DNA of 64,000 nt from Flavobacterium johnsoniae UW101 (GCF_000016645.1 NC_009441.1:310001-374000), one strand, 5' to 3'; counted from the first letter of the stretch, positions 17,835 to 27,595 are shown. The notes: a model not told the origin generated them from the sequence alone. A program made the numbers and translations.

Positions 17835-18935
17835 TTAACTTTTAAAAGTATAATGTTTTTTCTTTTGAATAAAAGGCTTTTCTAAAAATTTGTATGACAA
17901 AATTGAAATCAAGATAGTGATTGCAAATGTGAAAATATATAATAATGAATTATTAAACTTATCATACTTCAATAAAACATTCATACACATTGCAATTACT
18001 ATTTGATGATACATATATAATCCATACGAAATCTCTCCCATCTTAAAAAAAAACTTGTTTTCAAGCACATTAGTAAGCATTTCATTACGAACCAAGTTTA
18101 ATATAATTACCACAAAACAGATCGCAGTAAATATGGATCTAAAGTATATGATATGTGAGTAAAATATAACACCAATAACTAAAAGTAAAAGAAAAAAGAA
18201 GAAAGAAAAATTATTTATTATTCTTGAAAGAATCTTAGACTTCTTAAAAAGAAGACATGCTCCCAGAGCACCAAAAGCAAGCGAATCTAATTGAATTAAG
18301 CTAATATAATTTTGAAATAAACTAAAATATTTTATTTCTGAAAAAATGCTGTTTCTTATTACCACATTCAATAGATTATAAAAAAAGATTATTAGAATAA
18401 ATAATTTCTCTAATTTCTCTGTTCTATTTATTATTAATGGCCAAATTAGATAAAATTGTTCTTCTGTACCAATTGACCACGTTTGCGTTGCAAAAGGAAC
18501 TAATTTTATTGAAATTAAAATGTTGGTTAGAAAAAAAAGAAATAATACAATAACCTTTATAAATTCAAAATTGCTATCGAAATCCAAACTAAAATTTGGT
18601 ATATCAAACCATTTAATGTGAGGAAGTATAAAAATTGAGAGAATTACAATTAGAAAATAAAGCGGCCAGATTCTTAATATTCTTCTTAAATAAAAAAACT
18701 TAATATTAATCTGTCCATTTTTACTTTTTTCTTCAAGGAGCAAAAAAGTAATCAAAAAACCACTTAAAACAAAAAACAAAGACACTCCTAATGCCCCTAA
18801 ATGTTTTAGACTTTCGAATTTATTAGCTATGCCAAAATATGATTTTCCTAATTCTATATGGCTGATAATTACCATCGATGCAGCTATACATCTAACTCCA
18901 TTTAAGTTAGAAAAATAATTATTACTTTTTATCAC
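17835..18935 (-). CDS. Acyltransferase-3 family membrane O-acyltransferase
   Basis: A 366-residue polytopic membrane protein, about ten helices. It has the family signature LNGVRCIAASMVIISH with the essential His26, FFVLSGFLIT at residues ~54-63 and RRILRIWPLY at 84-93. These enzymes transfer acyl groups, usually acetyl, to glycans or lipid-linked intermediates. The start is GTG, overlapping the neuA stop by 14 bp; the next in-frame Met (21) would remove part of the signature. Its place between neuA and neuB suggests O-acetylation of sialic acid or of the sialylated unit, which is inference from position. Confidence 0.87.
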   Translation of the reverse strand: MIKSNNYFSNLNGVRCIAASMVIISHIELGKSYFGIANKFESLKHLGALGVSLFFVLSGFLITFLLLEEKSKNGQINIKFFYLRRILRIWPLYFLIVILSIFILPHIKWFDIPNFSLDFDSNFEFIKVIVLFLFFLTNILISIKLVPFATQTWSIGTEEQFYLIWPLIINRTEKLEKLFILIIFFYNLLNVVIRNSIFSEIKYFSLFQNYISLIQLDSLAFGALGACLLFKKSKILSRIINNFSFFFFLLLLVIGVIFYSHIIYFRSIFTAICFVVIILNLVRNEMLTNVLENKFFFKMGEISYGLYMYHQIVIAMCMNVLLKYDKFNNSLLYIFTFAITILISILSYKFLEKPFIQKKKHYTFKS

Positions 18936-19587
18936 TTAATAAATATAAATATTGGGCATAATCAAAATCTTCCTGTGTATCAATATCAGTTGCAGCAAAA
19001 ATATGATTTACTTCAAATGGAAAAGCATCTTCTGAAATAATTATGTTTTCAAAAATCAATTTAGATTTTGTAATATAAAGTAATCCATTTTCGAAAAATA
19101 GCGGCTCAAGATCTTGACTTCTTTGTCCTATCTCATAATTAAAAGGAATAAATTTACTGTCTTTTATTTTTCCAAATTTCTGGTGATTTCGAGAAACGGT
19201 AAATAAGCTGTTATAACTTTCTTTTTGATAAATATTAAATGCATCGTTCAATAAATTATCAGGACGTAATGGATTCGTAGGCTGCAATAAAATTATATTC
19301 TCAACATTCATTTCAATTGTTTCTAAAACATGTTTTAATGCAGAAACGGTTGGTTCTAAATCTCCTGAAATATTTTCTGGACGATCTATAACTTTTGCTC
19401 CAAATTTCAATGCTATTTCTTTTATAGGCTCGCTGTTTGTAGACACATAAACTTCGTCTATAACGGCATTTGCCTTTGCATATAAAATAGAATGTGCAAT
19501 TAAAGGTATACCTCCAAAAAGGAGGATATTTTTATCAGGAAGCCTTTTTGAACCGCCTCGAGCAGGAATAATTGCAATAGTTTTCAT
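18922..19587 (-). CDS. neuA: CMP-N-acetylneuraminate cytidylyltransferase (NeuA)
   Basis: A 221-residue enzyme that activates sialic acid with CTP. Diagnostic features are the N-terminal PARGGSKRLPDKNILLFGG (residues ~8-26), DEVYVSTNSEPI, LLQPTNPLRPDNLL and GQRSQDLEPLFFENG, a pattern typical of CMP-sugar synthases. The length is that of a single-domain NeuA without the C-terminal esterase/SGNH domain seen in some bacterial versions. It overlaps the acyltransferase gene by 14 bp and follows a GT4 gene by one shared base. With neuB and neuC it completes the route from UDP-GlcNAc to CMP-Neu5Ac. Confidence 0.92.
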   Translation of the reverse strand: MKTIAIIPARGGSKRLPDKNILLFGGIPLIAHSILYAKANAVIDEVYVSTNSEPIKEIALKFGAKVIDRPENISGDLEPTVSALKHVLETIEMNVENIILLQPTNPLRPDNLLNDAFNIYQKESYNSLFTVSRNHQKFGKIKDSKFIPFNYEIGQRSQDLEPLFFENGLLYITKSKLIFENIIISEDAFPFEVNHIFAATDIDTQEDFDYAQYLYLLSDKK

Positions 19588-20681
19588 TAACTTAAATTCT
19601 TTTTTGCATTTTCAATTATCTCATTCATGCCTTCATTCCAGTTTTTCATAGAATACAAGTTATCTGGAATTAGTAAATTATAAGTCTCATCCTGATTTAA
19701 AAATGCTTCTATTTCTGTAACCCATTCTTCTACAAAATTGGGCTTCTCAATTAGTTTCCCTAATTTTCCATATTGTAATACTTCAGGAACTCCTCCATTA
19801 GCAGAAGCGATACAATAGCATCCACAATGTAAAGCTTCAATTAAACTCAAACCGAAACCTTCGTGCCAAAGAGTTGGGAACAAATAACAATCAGCTATTT
19901 GATAATATTTTGGTAGTTCATTGTTTGGTATCCTTCCTAAAAAAGTAACACCTTCAATTTTAAACTCGCGATTTGCTCCAATTACTAACAGAACTGCGTC
20001 TTTGTCTTTTCTATTTATTCTTTTCCAAGCATCTAAAATAAAATTCAATCCTTTTTTAGGACGATCTTGTGAGCACCAAACAAATATTTTTTTATTTGTA
20101 ATCCCTAATTCTTTTTTTAAACCTGCTTTGTCTTCAGATGAAATTTTATGGAATTTTGAAGTATCAATTCCATTATGAAGTACTGAAAATTTTGTAGGCA
20201 ATACAGTATAAGTCTGTTTATGAACCTTGTAGCTGTCATGGGTTAAAAGAACCATTTCATCAATATTCTCAAAAAACCAATTACCGTAAAAATTCTCATA
20301 AAAAGGTGGAAAACCGTGATAAAAAAATTGAATATAAAATTGAGATCGTTTATTGTTCTGTTCTAAAAAATGAATTAACCTCTTTACAATACCAAAATTA
20401 TCTACAATCTGAATAATGTATTTTTCTTCTGGTTTTATAATTTTTTCAAGAGCTTTTAAATAACCTGCATAAGGATTTTTTGTAATTCTTTTTATTATTT
20501 TTTCGACGAAGTCGTTTTTCACAAAACTATACTGAACGTTTTCAAATTTTAATTCAGGCTCAACACATACTATATAGTCAATCTTATGATTATTTTGCAA
20601 GTAATTTTTATATAAAGTGCTCCAGCTTCCAATTTTATCATATGGAAGAGGTATTTGTGAAATTAAAATTACTTTAGACAT
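19587..20681 (-). CDS. GT4-family glycosyltransferase
   Basis: A 364-residue GT-B enzyme. The donor domain begins near residue 200 with KKIFVWCSQDRPKKGLNFIL and carries FPTLWHEGFGLSLIEALHCG near residue 285 (EX7E type) followed by ASANGGVPEVLQYG. The N-terminal half has few recognisable positions, as usual. It precedes neuA with one shared base, so it may act on the sialylated unit, but retaining GT4 enzymes do not use CMP-sialic acid in known cases. Donor unknown. Confidence 0.83.
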   Translation of the reverse strand: MSKVILISQIPLPYDKIGSWSTLYKNYLQNNHKIDYIVCVEPELKFENVQYSFVKNDFVEKIIKRITKNPYAGYLKALEKIIKPEEKYIIQIVDNFGIVKRLIHFLEQNNKRSQFYIQFFYHGFPPFYENFYGNWFFENIDEMVLLTHDSYKVHKQTYTVLPTKFSVLHNGIDTSKFHKISSEDKAGLKKELGITNKKIFVWCSQDRPKKGLNFILDAWKRINRKDKDAVLLVIGANREFKIEGVTFLGRIPNNELPKYYQIADCYLFPTLWHEGFGLSLIEALHCGCYCIASANGGVPEVLQYGKLGKLIEKPNFVEEWVTEIEAFLNQDETYNLLIPDNLYSMKNWNEGMNEIIENAKKNLS

Positions 20682-20710
20682 TTACTTGTTGTTAGATAAT
20701 ATGATTATTT

Positions 20711-21781
20711 TTACTTTTTAATTTTAAATGTAATACTTTTTAAATCTTCACTTATTTTATATGAATAAGGAAAATTATGATAGAACGAAACAATATGAAG
20801 TAAAAATAAATCGTTTATTTCTTTTAAGGTGTAATGTTCAATAATCTTTTTTCCCAGTATCCTTTTCAATTTATTTTTCATCTCAGACTTATTCTCTTTT
20901 ATTTGTACTGAAAGTACTTTATTTTTAGAATTAGGCAGTTCATAATACAAAAAATGATCTATACTCGATTTCTTATCTGGAAGAACCAAGGGACTGGAAG
21001 CTACCAATTCATTAAATTCTTTCTCATCTGCTAGATTACCCCAATTTTCGTCATTAACCTTAGTAATTTTATTTTCTAAATTATAAATTAAATGCTGATG
21101 ATTGATTTCAACAATTCCTGATAATTGCAGTTCTTTCCCAAGTTCTTTGGTTTCTCTTGATCTAAAATTTTTGTGCCATTGATGAAGCAGTAACAATTCT
21201 TGATCATAGTATTCAATTTCACATCCAGCATTTTTCAATCGATTATGAATATCGGTATCTTCTGCTCCCCAAAAATGAAAAAACTCATCAAATCCGTTTA
21301 TTGAATAAAGGTTTTCAACAGGAAAAAGTGTCATCCCTGTCGCTTCATTATTTGTTAAAAATTTAATTTTATATTCTTCAAAAGGTATATTTTTGGAACT
21401 TTCTTCTTCACTTAAAAATCCTACCTGAAAATATACTGCTTTGTTTGGTTCTGTTAGTCTTTCTAATTCTAAGGTAAATTTTGAGTGGAAAATTATATCT
21501 GCATCAGCAATAAAACAGTATTTTGATTTGATTTGTTTTATAGCGAAATTTAATGCTTTGCACTTATTCCAAGGCTGTTTGTTTGTGTTTAAATAAATAT
21601 AAGATGCAAAATCATATTTTTTTAAAAGATTCTTTATTTCTAAGGCCGTATCTTCATCAGAACCATAATCTATAAAAATGACATCAAAATTCTGTTTTGT
21701 CTGCTTTGCTAATGAATCAAGGGAATTTTTAACTCGTCTGGAATCTCTATTGCGAAAAGTATAAATTATGCTTATTTTCAT
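20711..21781 (-). CDS. GT2-family glycosyltransferase with galactosyltransferase-like C-terminus
   Basis: A 356-residue GT-A enzyme: SIIYTFRNRDSRRVKNSLDSL at the N-terminus, IDYGSDEDT near residue 40, the metal motif IADADIIF with Asp93 and Asp95, and FWGAEDTDIHNRLKNAG near residue 190, the WGxEDxD element found in polypeptide-GalNAc- and chondroitin-type transferases. That element suggests a Gal or GalNAc donor, but this is only a family-level hint. The extra ~120 C-terminal residues are of unknown role. It is coupled by one shared base to the preceding GT2. Confidence 0.83.
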   Translation of the reverse strand: MKISIIYTFRNRDSRRVKNSLDSLAKQTKQNFDVIFIDYGSDEDTALEIKNLLKKYDFASYIYLNTNKQPWNKCKALNFAIKQIKSKYCFIADADIIFHSKFTLELERLTEPNKAVYFQVGFLSEEESSKNIPFEEYKIKFLTNNEATGMTLFPVENLYSINGFDEFFHFWGAEDTDIHNRLKNAGCEIEYYDQELLLLHQWHKNFRSRETKELGKELQLSGIVEINHQHLIYNLENKITKVNDENWGNLADEKEFNELVASSPLVLPDKKSSIDHFLYYELPNSKNKVLSVQIKENKSEMKNKLKRILGKKIIEHYTLKEINDLFLLHIVSFYHNFPYSYKISEDLKSITFKIKK

Positions 21782-22608
21782 TATTTATCTTTTTTAGGAA
21801 TGAATAACAAAACAGCCATAAAAAAAACTGAAACTATTTTTCGAAAAAAAACAGATTTCTCTATCTGCAATAATTGTTTTGACCTGTTAGATGAATATTT
21901 TGAAAGGAGTTTGTAGTCATCTTCAAACAAAGGGAAAAACTTTTCCATTGTTTTTTTTCTCTCACTGGCAGCTATCTTTTTAAAATTCGGATTACCTGAA
22001 ATTCCGGTAGTATCATAAACGGAGATCAAAAGATCTATTTTTCTGCAGTTTACTTTTTGAATATATATTGCATATATCAAAAATTCCCAATCAGAAGCAA
22101 TTTTATAATCTTCATTAAAAAAGAAAATATTGTCAAATAAAGACCTTTTAAATAAGCAGACCTGATGACATATGGTTCTATTATAAAAATACGAGAAGTT
22201 TAATTTATCTGGATGTTCTTGTATTATTTCCCAATTTTTTGTCTCATTTCTTAAAAGTACATTACCATAAACAATTTCGTCTGTTTCCAATAAGTGATTA
22301 ACCAAATTTTCAACTACTTTTTCATTATACAAATAATCTCCACTATTGATAAATAGAAGATAATCTCCTGAAGCAGTTTTGATGCCTTTATTCATAGCGT
22401 TATAAATTCCAGCGTCTTTTTCACTCACCCAATAAGAAATACTGCTTCCAGCTTTTAAAATTATTTCTTTGCTTTCATCAGTACTTCCTCCATCAATAAC
22501 TATAAATTCGAAATCTTTATAAGTCTGGTTAATAACACTTTCAATAGTTTTTTCTAACCCTGAAGCATTATTATAATTTATTGTTATAATAGAGATTTTA
22601 AATTGCAT
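21781..22608 (-). CDS. GT2-family glycosyltransferase (WcaA/WfgS-like)
   Basis: A 275-residue GT-A protein: ISIITINYNNASGLEKTIES, FIVIDGGSTDESKEII, WVSEKDAGIYNAMNKGIKTA (residues ~60-79, the SExDxGIYDAMNKG signature of a common O-antigen GT2 subgroup) and FINSGDYLY, where N-S-G-D (88-91) replaces the usual DxD. The last ~25 residues are hydrophobic (RKIVSVFFMAVLLFIP) and may anchor it to the membrane. Donor unknown. Confidence 0.87.
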   Translation of the reverse strand: MQFKISIITINYNNASGLEKTIESVINQTYKDFEFIVIDGGSTDESKEIILKAGSSISYWVSEKDAGIYNAMNKGIKTASGDYLLFINSGDYLYNEKVVENLVNHLLETDEIVYGNVLLRNETKNWEIIQEHPDKLNFSYFYNRTICHQVCLFKRSLFDNIFFFNEDYKIASDWEFLIYAIYIQKVNCRKIDLLISVYDTTGISGNPNFKKIAASERKKTMEKFFPLFEDDYKLLSKYSSNRSKQLLQIEKSVFFRKIVSVFFMAVLLFIPKKDK

Positions 22609-22643
22609 ATATATAATTCAAAAAATGTTTTTATTTTGATTCT

Positions 22644-23663
22644 TTATACCAGATAATCTCTGGCTTGTTGTTTATTTAAACCTTTCCATCTTATAAAATA
22701 TTTCATCACTTTTTTATTCAATATAATTTTTGAGAAAAGTCTGTTTTTTATAAAATTATAAAGCAAAGATGATGATTTGGCTTCTTTTAAATAAAAGGAA
22801 TCTTCATCCATATTTTTATTCAATTTTTGTATGTGGTCATACATCCAGTCTTCCAAAACATTCCCCATGTGATAAGCAAAATTATCTTCTGTAGACAAGC
22901 GCCACAATCCTTTTTTTACAACTGGTACATCTAAAATAGCATTTTCGCTGTTCCCTCCTAATTTATAGTGAGAATATTTGATTATATTATCAAAAATGTC
23001 TCCGCGGTATGTTGCTACGAAATGTCCTGCACCAATTACAGCCTTTTTATTGTTTTTAAATACAGTAAAGTATTTTTCTAAATGATGTTTGTTGTAAAAA
23101 TTAGAATTACCTACACTATGTGCAAAATTTTGTAGTGCTTCCGGATTTCGAACGTCAGAAAAAACTAAATCTTTTGAGAAAAATTTCTCCCAGTAAATAT
23201 TGGATGTGTAAGTCCTTAATGAACGAGATGAAGGTGTTGGACAAACAGCTCCTGCTTTTTCAAAATTTTCAAAAATAGAGTATGTTTCTTTCTGCCAGTT
23301 ATTCAGAAATAGAACATCAAAATCTGAAATAGTAATTAATGGAAAATTATGCCCCGCCAGACCTTTTAAAATTGAGTTTAATTTTCCAATATCTGTTGTT
23401 TCAACAACTTCCTGAATTTTTTTATCAAAATATAACTGACTTAGATAATTACTAACATTTTTAGTACTTCCATTATTAACGACCGTTATATAAGTTTTTT
23501 GATGTGTTGTGAGAAATAATGATTCTAAACATAGTTTTAAAATTTCAAAACTATCTTTAAAATAATCTTCGTGATTTGGAATATAAACAGGAATAATAAT
23601 CTGATGAAAATATTCAGATTTAAGATTCAACTGATCTTTATGTGGGTTAAAGCCTACTCGCAT
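22644..23663 (-). CDS. GT2-like glycosyltransferase
   Basis: A 339-residue protein with a GT-A look: IIIPVYIPN near residue 24, ITVVNNGSTKNVSNYL near residue 60, an acidic metal-site motif TISDFDVLFLNN near residue 112, then AGHFVATYRGD near residue 205. The conserved GT2 order is recognisable but divergent. It overlaps the preceding GT4 gene by 10 bp and precedes another GT2 gene by 35 bp. Donor and linkage are unknown. Confidence 0.72.
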   Translation of the reverse strand: MRVGFNPHKDQLNLKSEYFHQIIIPVYIPNHEDYFKDSFEILKLCLESLFLTTHQKTYITVVNNGSTKNVSNYLSQLYFDKKIQEVVETTDIGKLNSILKGLAGHNFPLITISDFDVLFLNNWQKETYSIFENFEKAGAVCPTPSSRSLRTYTSNIYWEKFFSKDLVFSDVRNPEALQNFAHSVGNSNFYNKHHLEKYFTVFKNNKKAVIGAGHFVATYRGDIFDNIIKYSHYKLGGNSENAILDVPVVKKGLWRLSTEDNFAYHMGNVLEDWMYDHIQKLNKNMDEDSFYLKEAKSSSLLYNFIKNRLFSKIILNKKVMKYFIRWKGLNKQQARDYLV

Positions 23664-24796
23664 TCCAAAACAGTTTTATACATTGCCACTATCTTTCTTT
23701 TATTATCAAAATAATCTAATCTGTCGGCTGCTATTTTTTGATTCTTAACTAATGCTTCTTGTAACATCGTTAAATCGGAAAGTGATTTTAAAATAAGTTC
23801 CTTAATTTCTGAAACAGATTCTGGATCGTTAATTAAAAGTCCATTACTTCCATTTATAATTATTTCTTCAGTTACTCTTCCAGGATTCGACTGAATTGGA
23901 AAAGCTCCCATTAGTACAGCTTCTAATAATGTATTTGGCATACCATCAGAAATACTGTTTCCAATATATAGTAAGGATTTCCCCATTAGTTTTGTTAATT
24001 CATCATGCAAAAGTTCATGTCTATTGAAAGACTGAAAATCTAAATCATTAAATTTTATATAATCTGTTACATTTTGATGCGCTCCAAAAATAATTACTTG
24101 GTAGTTTTTTATTTCATCTTGTAATGAATGTAAAGCTTTAATAATATTAAGCCCTCTGCCTAAGGTATGCTCGTATCCTTTTACCAAAATGATTTTTCTT
24201 TCTGAAACGGGTAATTTAAAAGCCTCTAATTCTTTTAATTTATAACCTGCCCCACCAGGAACAAGGCCTAAATATTTTCCAGAAAAATTTAATTTTTGAG
24301 CAAGATGAAAATCTCTTTTACAATCTGTATGCAAATAATCAACTCTTTTTAAAACTTTTTTAATTTTTAAATTATGATTTTTAAAATTCATATAATAAAA
24401 GAGATCATTTCCCCAACAAGAATAGAGCCATTTCATTTTTGAAAACTTAAGCATCGTTTTTAAAATAGGATATGAACAATTCTGCATTTCAAAACTATGA
24501 ATAACATCTGGCTGTATTTCCTTAATTATTTTTTCTAAGGCTTCATTTGCTGTTATTTCTAGTGTAGGAATAATTTTTTGATAAATACCAGGGAAATTTT
24601 TACTCAAAAAATATTCACCTTTTATGTAAGGCCATTTTCTTTTTTTCCATCCAGTAAATTGTTTAACAGAATGTAAGGTCTCCACTGTCCCTCTATCTAA
24701 AACGTCAAACCAATACAATTGATATTTCGTATCTTTTAGGTTTTCTATCCAACGAATTACATGAATAGAAGGCATTGAAACTAAGAGGATTTTCAT
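23654..24796 (-). CDS. GT4-like glycosyltransferase
   Basis: A 380-residue GT-B protein. Both domains are recognisable: ILLVSMPSIHVIRWIENL at the N-terminus, HSFEMQNCSYPIL near residue 100, and the donor motif SDGMPNTLLEAVLMGAFPI near residue 290 (the first Glu of EX7E is replaced by Asp), followed by GRVTEEIIINGSNGLLI. It overlaps the preceding fucosyltransferase gene by 4 bp, hinting that both act in sequence on the same oligosaccharide. Confidence 0.8.
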   Translation of the reverse strand: MKILLVSMPSIHVIRWIENLKDTKYQLYWFDVLDRGTVETLHSVKQFTGWKKRKWPYIKGEYFLSKNFPGIYQKIIPTLEITANEALEKIIKEIQPDVIHSFEMQNCSYPILKTMLKFSKMKWLYSCWGNDLFYYMNFKNHNLKIKKVLKRVDYLHTDCKRDFHLAQKLNFSGKYLGLVPGGAGYKLKELEAFKLPVSERKIILVKGYEHTLGRGLNIIKALHSLQDEIKNYQVIIFGAHQNVTDYIKFNDLDFQSFNRHELLHDELTKLMGKSLLYIGNSISDGMPNTLLEAVLMGAFPIQSNPGRVTEEIIINGSNGLLINDPESVSEIKELILKSLSDLTMLQEALVKNQKIAADRLDYFDNKRKIVAMYKTVLECE

Positions 24797-25698
24797 TTAA
24801 ATATTTTATTAACAGCTTTCTTCATTAAAAAAAATATTTTTTTAATACTAAATTGAAGAAAATCTGCTATTTGATAAATTCTTCCTTTTATTGTTAAACT
24901 AAAATATTTAAGTCCAATTCTGTTTTTTTTATAATCAAATTTAATCCATTGTTCAGGAAAAAAATCAGAGTCATCATTTAATTTTGCTAATGAACCTCTA
25001 AAATTCTTTAATGGTCTTATAATTTTACTATCTTCTTTTTCGCCAAGCCAAGCAGTCCACCATGAAAATGTAGAATTGCTTATTATAAAATCTTTTCCTT
25101 GAGAGCCTATAGCGAGTTGTTCTATAGCCGAAAGGTTTTCCAAAAAAATGGCATTTTTTAAAAAACTGTAATGATATTTGCAATAATTAATATTATCACT
25201 CATGAAAATTAAATTTCTCTCTTTCCAATCAGGAAAGTATTCTTCTAAGGCTAAAAAATAATATTGATAAGGTAATTGATAGTAGTCTGGATGATAAACA
25301 AAATCTCCTCTTCGAACAGAGATAAAAATTGTATTCTTATCAAACAAGTATTTATATTTATTTAATAACTCTTTTAGAAATTCTGCTTTGAACTCAAAGA
25401 TTTTTTTAGTAAAAACTTTATCAAAATATTTTTCTGACTGCAGGGCTCCGTTCACATCGTAATTACCTTGCCCCAAATCCCACTCATGAAATGAATATGA
25501 TTTCTCAACAACTTGAACAAAATTGTAATCTTCATATTCTTTGATAATAGGAAAGCTATAATTAAAGAAATCTGTATAGTACCAGTTAGGAAACACAAAT
25601 TCGTGTTTATTTTTTTTTGCAATTCCAATCGTAGAAGCAATATGAAAAAGTTGATTCCCCAAATTACCTTTTTTTCCTAAACTTTTAAATGTTAGCAC
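24793..25698 (-). CDS. GT11-family alpha-1,2-fucosyltransferase
   Basis: A 301-residue enzyme. GT11 hallmarks are present in order: GNLGNQLFHIAS (residues 11-22), GALQSEKYF (84-92), the GDP-fucose-binding motif SVRRGDFVYH (127-136) and DFIISNSTFSWWTAWLG (203-219). It transfers L-fucose from GDP-L-fucose, usually to the 2-OH of galactose. GDP-L-fucose can be supplied by gmd and fcl of this locus. The best start is GTG at 25698; no in-frame ATG precedes the GNLGNQ motif. Confidence 0.92.
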   Translation of the reverse strand: MLTFKSLGKKGNLGNQLFHIASTIGIAKKNKHEFVFPNWYYTDFFNYSFPIIKEYEDYNFVQVVEKSYSFHEWDLGQGNYDVNGALQSEKYFDKVFTKKIFEFKAEFLKELLNKYKYLFDKNTIFISVRRGDFVYHPDYYQLPYQYYFLALEEYFPDWKERNLIFMSDNINYCKYHYSFLKNAIFLENLSAIEQLAIGSQGKDFIISNSTFSWWTAWLGEKEDSKIIRPLKNFRGSLAKLNDDSDFFPEQWIKFDYKKNRIGLKYFSLTIKGRIYQIADFLQFSIKKIFFLMKKAVNKIFK

Positions 25699-25724
25699 GT
25701 TTGTTTTTTTATTAATTCTTTATT

Positions 25725-26696
25725 TCAAGATCTTCTAATAACAGTAAAATTGTTGTTTTTAAATATTTTAAATATTTTTCCAAAAAAAAGATAAAAAACT
25801 TTTAACATCCATATTCTAAAAAATATATTCCAAAAATTATAAGCTAAACAATATTTAGAAATCCGAAATAAAAAAAGATACTGTATTTTGTCTTTTTTAA
25901 CTATAGCTTCTTTTAAATAATATTTATTGTAGTCTATAGCATACTTATAAAACTTTCTTAATTTAGAAATTTTATTTTTTTTTATTAACGTTAGATGTTG
26001 ATCCAACAAATTTGAAACGTTTCTTATCTCTGATAAATGCTGCTCTTCAATTTCTTTAGACAAAGAACTGTGATGTCTTCTATAGAAAATTAGTGCCTCA
26101 TTTACAATGATATATTTTGGATTAAAATACAACATGTTCATATTAAAATCCCAATCATCACAATTAACTATACTTTCGTTAAAAAGAAAACGTTTTGTTT
26201 CCAAAAAAGATCTATTCCATAAAGGCCCGCAAATGTATAAGGCAACTTTACCTGCAAAATAATCGTAAATCAAATCTTTAGAAATAATATTGCTTTGCTT
26301 TATCTCAATATTTTTTTCAAAATCATAAAGACTTAATTTACATATTACTAAATCTATATTTTCTAAAAAGTATGACGATTTTACTTCTAAGCAATTTAAT
26401 TTCATTAAGTCATCACTATCAAAAAATTGTATTAAGCTGCCCACGCTTTTTTCGAAACCATAATTTCTACAAGAATTAGGTCCTTTTGATTTATAAGCTG
26501 GTCTTTTATGATATTGAAAGCGATTGTCTTTTTTAACAAATTCATTTACAACATCCTGAGTATTATCTATTGAACCATCGTCTACTATAATACACTCCCA
26601 TGATGTATAAGTTTGATTTAGAATACTATTTAGAGTATCACCAATTAAGTGAGCTCTATTGAAGGTTGGAATTATAATAGAAATTAATGTTTTCAT
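25725..26696 (-). CDS. GT2-family glycosyltransferase
   Basis: A 323-residue GT-A enzyme with a textbook N-terminal domain: LISIIIPTFNRAHLIGDTLN, CIIVDDGSIDNTQDVV near residue 40, SCRNYGFEKS near residue 76 and FFDSDDLM with the metal-binding DSDD at residues 93-96. The C-terminal ~120 residues are Lys- and aromatic-rich, often a membrane-attachment region in this class. It overlaps the preceding GT2 gene by 4 bp. Donor not assignable. Confidence 0.88.
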   Translation of the reverse strand: MKTLISIIIPTFNRAHLIGDTLNSILNQTYTSWECIIVDDGSIDNTQDVVNEFVKKDNRFQYHKRPAYKSKGPNSCRNYGFEKSVGSLIQFFDSDDLMKLNCLEVKSSYFLENIDLVICKLSLYDFEKNIEIKQSNIISKDLIYDYFAGKVALYICGPLWNRSFLETKRFLFNESIVNCDDWDFNMNMLYFNPKYIIVNEALIFYRRHHSSLSKEIEEQHLSEIRNVSNLLDQHLTLIKKNKISKLRKFYKYAIDYNKYYLKEAIVKKDKIQYLFLFRISKYCLAYNFWNIFFRIWMLKVFYLFFGKIFKIFKNNNFTVIRRS

Positions 26697-27595
26697 GAAA
26701 GCACAAAGTCTCTAAAAAATCTTCTAAAACATTTTAGAAATGGTACTATTTTTCCATTTCTAAAATAACTTTTTAATAAAAACTTCCATTCTTTAAAAAC
26801 CACCTTTCTGTTTTTTTTAATTGAGATTTCATAGGTCATCAATAAATCATTCTTTTGAATTGAATTAAAAAGATGTATCTTTTTATGAACTAAATCTGTA
26901 TAAAATAATTCTTCAGCCTGATTTTTAACCGAAAAATTATCTTTTTTTCCCGTAATGTTTATATTGGAAATCCTAACCATAACCTGGCTGTTATTTATAG
27001 TATATATAGAACGATCTTCTGCAAAATCTATCCAAGCCATATCATCACTAAACCATGCTAATGGATAATCTTTAAACCCATATTTCAAATAAGTGTTTTT
27101 AGCAAAAATATATTCTGACAACGAACTCCTCGTTAATCCTTTATACTTTCTATAATAGAAGTTTGATGCTGTTTCCCATTTTGGATGTTGAAATTTTTCT
27201 GAAATATTTTGATTATTCTCTGAAACGATTTTTGATGCGACCCTAACTACATTTGCTTTATTTTCAAATTCTGAACAATTTAGATAGAACTCTTCTACAA
27301 CATTCTCGGCTAGTAAATCATCATCGCCTAAAATCATTAGCCATTTTTCTTCTTTTGCTAAATCAATACATCTGTCCCATTGTTTAGTCAATGAGATGCT
27401 TCCTAAATTTTTTTCAAATTTATGATAAATAAACTCAAATTTTGATTGAAATTTTTCCAATAACAAGATGGGACTTTCCTGACTTGCATCGTCTCCAATA
27501 TAAACTTTAAATCTTTTATTCGTTTGATTTTCGAGAGACTTTAATGTCTCTTCAAAAAAAGTTAATTTATAATATGGAATAATAATAGCAAGCAT
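26693..27595 (-). CDS. GT2-family glycosyltransferase
   Basis: A 300-residue GT-A protein: LAIIIPYYKLTFFEETLKSL, VYIGDDASQESP near residue 33 and MILGDDDLLAENVVEEF with Asp91-93. YPLAWFSDDMAWIDFAED near residue 200 is the later acidic region of the active site. It is directly adjacent to the preceding GT gene and overlaps the next by 4 bp, in a row of six consecutive GT2-like genes. Confidence 0.85.
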   Translation of the reverse strand: MLAIIIPYYKLTFFEETLKSLENQTNKRFKVYIGDDASQESPILLLEKFQSKFEFIYHKFEKNLGSISLTKQWDRCIDLAKEEKWLMILGDDDLLAENVVEEFYLNCSEFENKANVVRVASKIVSENNQNISEKFQHPKWETASNFYYRKYKGLTRSSLSEYIFAKNTYLKYGFKDYPLAWFSDDMAWIDFAEDRSIYTINNSQVMVRISNINITGKKDNFSVKNQAEELFYTDLVHKKIHLFNSIQKNDLLMTYEISIKKNRKVVFKEWKFLLKSYFRNGKIVPFLKCFRRFFRDFVLS

